Source: Pseudomonas putida
GTDB lineage: Bacteria > Pseudomonadota > Gammaproteobacteria > Pseudomonadales > Pseudomonadaceae
Assembly: GCF_016406145.1 (NCBI RefSeq)
Contig: NZ_CP066306.1
Coordinates: 2,046,001-2,110,000 of the forward strand
Reading direction: 5' to 3'
Length of the DNA: 64,000 nucleotides
A program made the translations under genes and the position numbers. Under the pieces are notes generated by a model. It was not told the origin of the DNA. It saw only the letters and a program-made list of their open reading frames with translations, and did not search any database. Position 1 is the stretch's first letter. Each line of letters starts with the position of its first letter. Shown here in pieces: positions 59,037-64,000 of this stretch.

Positions 59037-62000
59037 ATGCCAAGTCAGCCGTTCACCGATGACTCCACCAACGCCTTGATTGCCAGCCGCTTGCCCGCCT
59101 GGCTGACCGAACTTCCGTCCGACACCCTCCACAGCTTGCACGAGAGCCAGCAGCGACAGCAGCAGCTACAGCATCAGTTGCACGAATGGCTGGCGCGGAT
59201 CACTCCACTCGATGCATTTGCCGAACCGCTGCTGCAACAAGCTCTGCAGGCGGAGCATCAACTTACCATCGATGTGCGCCGGGCCACGCTACGGCGCAGG
59301 ACCCTGCAGCGATATCCCTCGCATGTTGCGCAGGTGCCGGATGGGATCAAGGAACAGATTTACCAGCACAGCCTGCTGCAATCGGCGTTGCATAACTTTA
59401 CCGAGGGTGAAACATTCGCCACCAGCATCATGCAGGGCTCTGCGGTGCTGGATGCAGCAGGGAATGCGTGCGCGCTCTCGGCCAAGGCATTCTTTACCCT
59501 GTGCCGCTCGCTCGACCTGGGGGGGCGTTACCAGGCGTACCTGCGCGCGCAGCTGGCACCCGGCGGTGAAGCGGGAAAACAACTGGGCACGCTGATCGAG
59601 GCAGGCTATCGCGCGAGCCTTGAGGCGACGCTGCGGCTGGCACTGGTCAATGGTGAAATACCAAGGCATGCCTATGAACATTGTGCCCCGCTGATTGATC
59701 TGATCTCTGCTACACCTCCATCGATCCCTGGGCTGCGGCCAATGCAATTGCGTGTGTTCGGTCGGCTTGTGCGAGGCGCAGTGGCGTTCGAGATAACCCA
59801 TCAGCGTACGACCGGTGACGTGTTCGAGGGAATATTGTGCTGGATCCCTGATGATCCTCAAGGCCCGCTGACCTGGTATACCTCGTGGGCATCGCTGTTC
59901 CTGACGGTGGGTAAACAGTTCCGTTTGCCCGGCTACGTCGAATTCTTCCAGCGCTTTATCGGTGAACGCGACCGGGCTGCCTACACCCGTGCCTTGACCG
60001 AAGCGCTGAACGATACTGGCGAGGATGTGCCGGTCCAGCTCGATGGACGTTACGCACCAATCGAGCAGCCGTTGTTCGAATACCTGCGCCGGCAACTGAT
60101 CGACACGCTGCTGGACAACGCCAAAGTGCACGCCATACCCACCGCCGAAGTGGACGCGCAGCAACGCGACAGGCGCCTGCATTTCTACCTCAGCTTTGGC
60201 CTGGATGCGTTGGGCCTGGCGAGCTTTGCGCTACCTGCACTTGCCTTGCCATTGCTGGGAATCACCGCGTTGCAGGTGGCTGACGATGTTTACGAGGGCT
60301 ATGCCGATTGGCGCCTGGGGGACCGGCAGGGTGCGCTGGAGCACATGTACTCCGTAGCGCAAACCGTGGGCATGACGGCCGTCAATGTCGGTGCAGGCGC
60401 GGCATCGCACCACCTGATGGAGGGCGCTCGCGTCGAAGACCTGGTGCCGGTGTACACGGATGAGCACACCGTGAAATTGTGCGACCCCAGGCTGCCAGGC
60501 TATGCCGTCCAAGACCGAGGAGCCGTCGGCGAGTTGATCAGCCTGCAAGGCACAGAATATGTGCGTACACCCTTGGCCAGCCATTTGACCTACTTGGAGG
60601 CTCAAACACAGCAGCGTCGCATCCGCCATCCCGTGCGTCCCAACGGTTATGCACCGCTGCTTGAGGGCAGTGAGGGCGCTGGCTGGCAGCATGAACTGGA
60701 GACGCCCCACGAATGGCAGGGCAGCGCTGAGTTGTTTCAGGACCTCGATGCGGGCTGGGCGCACCTCGATGAACAGGCCATACACGCGGTGATGCGGGCA
60801 ACGGGGTTCAACCAAGATCAACTGCGCCGCTTGCACGTAGACCAGGCACAGGCTCCGGCGCGCTTGCGCGATGCGGTGCAGAGGCAGCAGTTGCACGCTC
60901 GGCGGCCCGAGCTGAAAGGGGTGGACTTCGAGCGACAGCTACAGGCTCAGCAGCCCCTGCCCGGCGAAGCGCAAACCCTGCTTCGCCGGGACTTTCCCGG
61001 CCTCTCGGTAATGGGCGCGCGTGAGATCATCGAACATGCGCCCGAGGACCAGGTGGAGCATATGCTTGCGCACCAGCGTGTGCCGTTGGCCTTGGCCGAG
61101 CAGGCGCGGTGGTACGTGCGCGATACCCGCCTGGACCGCGCCTGTGCGGGCCTGCTTCAAGCCGCAGCAATCAATCGTGACACCGAGCAACTGGCATTGG
61201 GCCTGATCGCCGAGCGCGCGCCCTGGCGAGGGGTGCGCATCGAGCTGCGCGGTGACACGCTGTCGGGTGAAATGACTGCGTGGGCCGGAACGCAAGCGGC
61301 CAGCGAGGTACTCACCGTGCTTCGAACTGCCCAGGGTTATCAGGCGCTGGATGCGCGCGCAAACCCGTTGCCGTTGGCCAGAGCTGATGACAGCCTGTTC
61401 CAGGCCCTGTTGCAGCAGCTCGATCCCTGGCAGAAAAGGATGTTGGGCGATGCCAGCGATTCCCCCGAAGCACTGGCTGAGGCCATGTCGCAGTGGGCCA
61501 GCGAAGAGCGCGAGCTCGCCGCTTCAATTTTGCGCATGGCGCCAGTCGGCCTTGGTTTCAGGCCGCCGGTACGGCTGGGCGACGGGCGCCTGGGTTACCC
61601 CTTGAGTGGCCGTGGTGAAAGCAGCAATCGCGCGTTGCGTCGGGGTATCCAACGGCTGTTCCCCGATTCCGACGAAAACGCGATGGAGCAGTTTACGCAG
61701 AACGCCCGCACGCTTGGGCTGACACCTTGGAATCACTACCTGCGCCTGTGTGAAGAGCTGCGCACGCTTGATCAGGCTTTGGGGTTGTGGCGTCGGCAAT
61801 CGTCGGGGCCGATTCAGTTGATCCGGCGAGCACGCATGGCTCGGCGGATTCGTCATGCCTGGCAAAGACGCGCTCGCGACGGTGACGGCCATCCTGCGTT
61901 GATACTGGAGGGATCTGCCTTGGGCAGCCTGCCCGAACTGCCTGAACGCGTTCACTTCGACCATGTGACTTCACTGGTACTGCGCAATCTTCATCTGACG

Positions 62001-64000
62001 GCGCTCAGCGAGGGCTGGCTCTCCCGTTTCCCCAATGTACGGCGCCTGGACTTGTCGTCCAACCGGCTGATCTCGATACCTGATACCAGCGCCCTAGAGC
62101 AACTGGAGCAGCTCGATCTGCGTAACAATCGCATTGTCGACATCAGTGAAGCGCAGGCCGGCTGGCTACGCGCCAACCCCGCCTGCGCGCGCTTGCAGGG
62201 CAACCCACTTTCACCGGCTGCACTCGAGCGGGTTGCCGTCGAGCCTGTAGCAGCCATCCAGCAGGGGGAGGAGGGCAGCGCTCCGTGGCTCGAAGGGCTG
62301 ACCGAGCGGGAAGCCGCGCCGCGACGCAGGTATTGGCAGGCGCTTGCTCAAGAACAAGGCAGCGAAGAGTTCTTCGCTTTTCTCAGTGCGTTGCTGCATT
62401 CCGAGCGCTTTGCCGTAGAACCCCAAGACTTTCGGCGTCGCGTGGGTGAGCTGCTCTATTGCATGTACAACCATGCTCATGTTCGACGGGCAGTATTCCA
62501 GCAGGCTGCCGTGCCACGGCGCAGCGTGGACCTCGATGTGCTGCTCGTCAATTTGAAGCTAGCGTTGCGCACAGAAGGCCTGCGTGGTTGGCGCCTTGAG
62601 CATGAGTTGCGCGGCCTTGGGCGTGAGTTGTTCAGGCTTGATCAGGTTAACCGCTTTGCTGCACGGCACATCGAAGGTTTGCGCCGGCGCTCTGTGCCAT
62701 TCAACCCTGGTGAGATCTACCAGGCCTTTCGGGTTCAGCTTGCAGAGCCATTGGGTATTTACGGCCAACCGACTTACCTCAGTTTCAGGCATGTCGAAAG
62801 TGTGACCCCAAACGACCTGATAGAAGCCGAGGCAGCCGTATACGAGGCCGAAACAGCCGATGCACTCAGCCTGTTCCTGGCGCAACAGGCGTTCTGGCAG
62901 GACCACGTCAAACTCGCTTATGCCGATCAGTTTGCAGCCATACGTCAAACCTACGACGAACGGCGAACTGCACTTTTCAGGGAGGGCGCACAAGACCCGG
63001 CCCCGACACGTGCGGCGGAGCAAATTGCAGAGCAACGCAGGGAGGAGGAGGACGCCCTGACCTTGGCGCTGGCCCGCGGCAACTATCGGATGTGGTTTCA
63101 GCTCGGACTTGTCCATGGCCCTGGCTCGCGAGCATTTGCGCATCTGTCCAGTCGCCTTGAAGCCAGCCTGGCAATCTGGCGCGGGCTGCCTGGCGACCCT
63201 GAGTATGCAGCGCGATCCAATATGGCGGAGCTCCTGCGGGGTTTCTGGCAGTCGCGTTACCACGATGAAGAGCCACCCCTGCGCTCGAGCAAGGAAAGCT
63301 GGACTGTCAGTTCGTTACCTGCGCTGCCCATGGGCATCGTGTTCGATCAGGTGCGTAAATTGTCGTTGTGCAACCAGCAGGTTTCGGTCATCGAGCCGGA
63401 TTTCCTGAGTCGGTTTCCTAATTTGGTAACAATGGACCTATCGGGCAATCGCCTGCGAGCGCTTGATGGACTTGAGCATTTGCCGCACCTGCGCAGTGTG
63501 AACCTTGGGGGTAACATGCTCGATACAGTGGTGGGCCTGGAGTACTTGACCGAACTGGTCGAGCTGGACCTCAGTGGCAATCAGCTCGATGACCTCCCCG
63601 CCGGGCTAGAGCAGTTGGCCCGCCTGACGCATCTCGATCTCTCCTTCAATCAGATCGCGGTCCTGGATGATCGGGTAGGGCAACTGGTCAGCCTTGAAAA
63701 CCTGCAATTGAGCGGCAACCTCCTGAGTGCTGTACCGAGCAGTGTCGGCAACCTTGCGCAGTTGAGCACTCTGAACGTCGGCTCGAATCGCTTGCTCACC
63801 ATCCCGGAAAATCTGAATTACTTGGGTAGACTGACCCAGTTGCACCTGCAGAACAATTTCATCACCCTCGACGCGCAATCCCAACTGCGGCTGGAGTGGT
63901 TTCCCAGGCTTGAAATTCTCAACCTTGACGCGAACCCGTTGGGGGTGGCGCCGCAGTTACGCTACAACGTTCATCTTCACTACGTATCGTTGTGTGCAAC
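59037..64000 (+). CDS. Giant dermonecrotic-toxin-like / LRR / NEL-type effector (3' end outside window)
   Basis: An open frame of 1654 residues that runs off the window. ATG 59037 is six bases after CAGGAG. Residues about 1-900 resemble the dermonecrotic-toxin-like domain (DUF6543 as I recall) of large Pseudomonas effectors, with ALHNFTEGE-type sequence, a hydrophobic stretch near 386-410 and ADWRLGDRQGALEHMY after it. A short LRR block spans about 972-1065 (RRLDLSSNRLISIPD, LEQLDLRNNRI). About 1084-1345 aligns with the IpaH/SspH NEL E3-ligase domain (LGRELFRLDQVNRFA, RHVESVTPNDLIEAEAAVYE), but the catalytic Cys of CxD is Ser1163 (RRSVDLD). From 1439 a second LRR block with at least seven repeats continues to the edge. 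Probably a secreted effector. Confidence 0.88.
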   Translation, partial: MPSQPFTDDSTNALIASRLPAWLTELPSDTLHSLHESQQRQQQLQHQLHEWLARITPLDAFAEPLLQQALQAEHQLTIDVRRATLRRRTLQRYPSHVAQVPDGIKEQIYQHSLLQSALHNFTEGETFATSIMQGSAVLDAAGNACALSAKAFFTLCRSLDLGGRYQAYLRAQLAPGGEAGKQLGTLIEAGYRASLEATLRLALVNGEIPRHAYEHCAPLIDLISATPPSIPGLRPMQLRVFGRLVRGAVAFEITHQRTTGDVFEGILCWIPDDPQGPLTWYTSWASLFLTVGKQFRLPGYVEFFQRFIGERDRAAYTRALTEALNDTGEDVPVQLDGRYAPIEQPLFEYLRRQLIDTLLDNAKVHAIPTAEVDAQQRDRRLHFYLSFGLDALGLASFALPALALPLLGITALQVADDVYEGYADWRLGDRQGALEHMYSVAQTVGMTAVNVGAGAASHHLMEGARVEDLVPVYTDEHTVKLCDPRLPGYAVQDRGAVGELISLQGTEYVRTPLASHLTYLEAQTQQRRIRHPVRPNGYAPLLEGSEGAGWQHELETPHEWQGSAELFQDLDAGWAHLDEQAIHAVMRATGFNQDQLRRLHVDQAQAPARLRDAVQRQQLHARRPELKGVDFERQLQAQQPLPGEAQTLLRRDFPGLSVMGAREIIEHAPEDQVEHMLAHQRVPLALAEQARWYVRDTRLDRACAGLLQAAAINRDTEQLALGLIAERAPWRGVRIELRGDTLSGEMTAWAGTQAASEVLTVLRTAQGYQALDARANPLPLARADDSLFQALLQQLDPWQKRMLGDASDSPEALAEAMSQWASEERELAASILRMAPVGLGFRPPVRLGDGRLGYPLSGRGESSNRALRRGIQRLFPDSDENAMEQFTQNARTLGLTPWNHYLRLCEELRTLDQALGLWRRQSSGPIQLIRRARMARRIRHAWQRRARDGDGHPALILEGSALGSLPELPERVHFDHVTSLVLRNLHLTALSEGWLSRFPNVRRLDLSSNRLISIPDTSALEQLEQLDLRNNRIVDISEAQAGWLRANPACARLQGNPLSPAALERVAVEPVAAIQQGEEGSAPWLEGLTEREAAPRRRYWQALAQEQGSEEFFAFLSALLHSERFAVEPQDFRRRVGELLYCMYNHAHVRRAVFQQAAVPRRSVDLDVLLVNLKLALRTEGLRGWRLEHELRGLGRELFRLDQVNRFAARHIEGLRRRSVPFNPGEIYQAFRVQLAEPLGIYGQPTYLSFRHVESVTPNDLIEAEAAVYEAETADALSLFLAQQAFWQDHVKLAYADQFAAIRQTYDERRTALFREGAQDPAPTRAAEQIAEQRREEEDALTLALARGNYRMWFQLGLVHGPGSRAFAHLSSRLEASLAIWRGLPGDPEYAARSNMAELLRGFWQSRYHDEEPPLRSSKESWTVSSLPALPMGIVFDQVRKLSLCNQQVSVIEPDFLSRFPNLVTMDLSGNRLRALDGLEHLPHLRSVNLGGNMLDTVVGLEYLTELVELDLSGNQLDDLPAGLEQLARLTHLDLSFNQIAVLDDRVGQLVSLENLQLSGNLLSAVPSSVGNLAQLSTLNVGSNRLLTIPENLNYLGRLTQLHLQNNFITLDAQSQLRLEWFPRLEILNLDANPLGVAPQLRYNVHLHYVSLCA

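Overview
The window is a high-GC gammaproteobacterial chromosome segment that reads as Pseudomonas, most likely the P. putida group (P. putida / mosselii / entomophila type). The reasons are the fused nuoCD in a complete 13-gene nuo operon, the gnd-zwf-GH15 block, the reductive pyrimidine cluster, REP sequences built on 'gtaggagc...gccggcgat', and strong GC3 bias. The species call is inference. No tRNA, rRNA, CRISPR array, insertion sequence or plasmid origin was seen.

Layout. 0-3.5 kb: end of gnd, zwf, and a frameshifted GH15 glucan hydrolase. 3.6-12 kb: reductive pyrimidine degradation: a RutR-like TetR regulator, preA-preT-dihydropyrimidinase on the minus strand, and divergently an NCS1 permease plus an M20 carbamoylase, with palindromes and a long leader in the divergent region. 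12-17.3 kb: housekeeping genes (rnz with a TTG start, a lipocalin lipoprotein, a dienoyl-CoA isomerase-like crotonase, nudC, a TSUP permease, an alpha/beta hydrolase). 17.4-24 kb: polyamine metabolism: a PuuA-like ligase, a cupin-HTH regulator and a PuuB-like oxidase, divergent from LysR, a divergent agmatine-deiminase homologue and a polyamine-binding protein. 24-30.7 kb: a second hydrolase, YqaA, a DUF411 protein, trhP (yegQ) and an AI-2E family permease separated by a perfect ANR/FNR box, and a TonB-dependent receptor.

30.8-32.4 kb is a small island of phage-type control genes: a LasR-like DNA-binding domain with no sensor domain, a holin-like membrane protein, a CI-type repressor, a 37-residue ORF and a P2 Ogr/Delta-type zinc-finger activator. 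It ends at the strong terminator of the nuo operon (nuoA to nuoN, 47.5 down to 32.5 kb), which encodes the proton-pumping NADH:quinone oxidoreductase.

48-64 kb is more accessory: an AraC/XylS regulator, an exported protein of unknown function, a subtilase-fold protein whose usual catalytic Asp position holds Glu, a tyrosine phosphatase fused to an autotransporter barrel, an NTF2-like protein, an MFS exporter, an aldo/keto reductase and a 525-residue protein of unknown function. Divergent from the last is an open-ended gene for a giant dermonecrotic-toxin-like / leucine-rich-repeat / NEL ubiquitin-ligase effector. Its 1654 visible residues contain a complete NEL-like domain in which Ser replaces the catalytic Cys, followed by a second LRR block that runs off the window. 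This is the most unusual item here.
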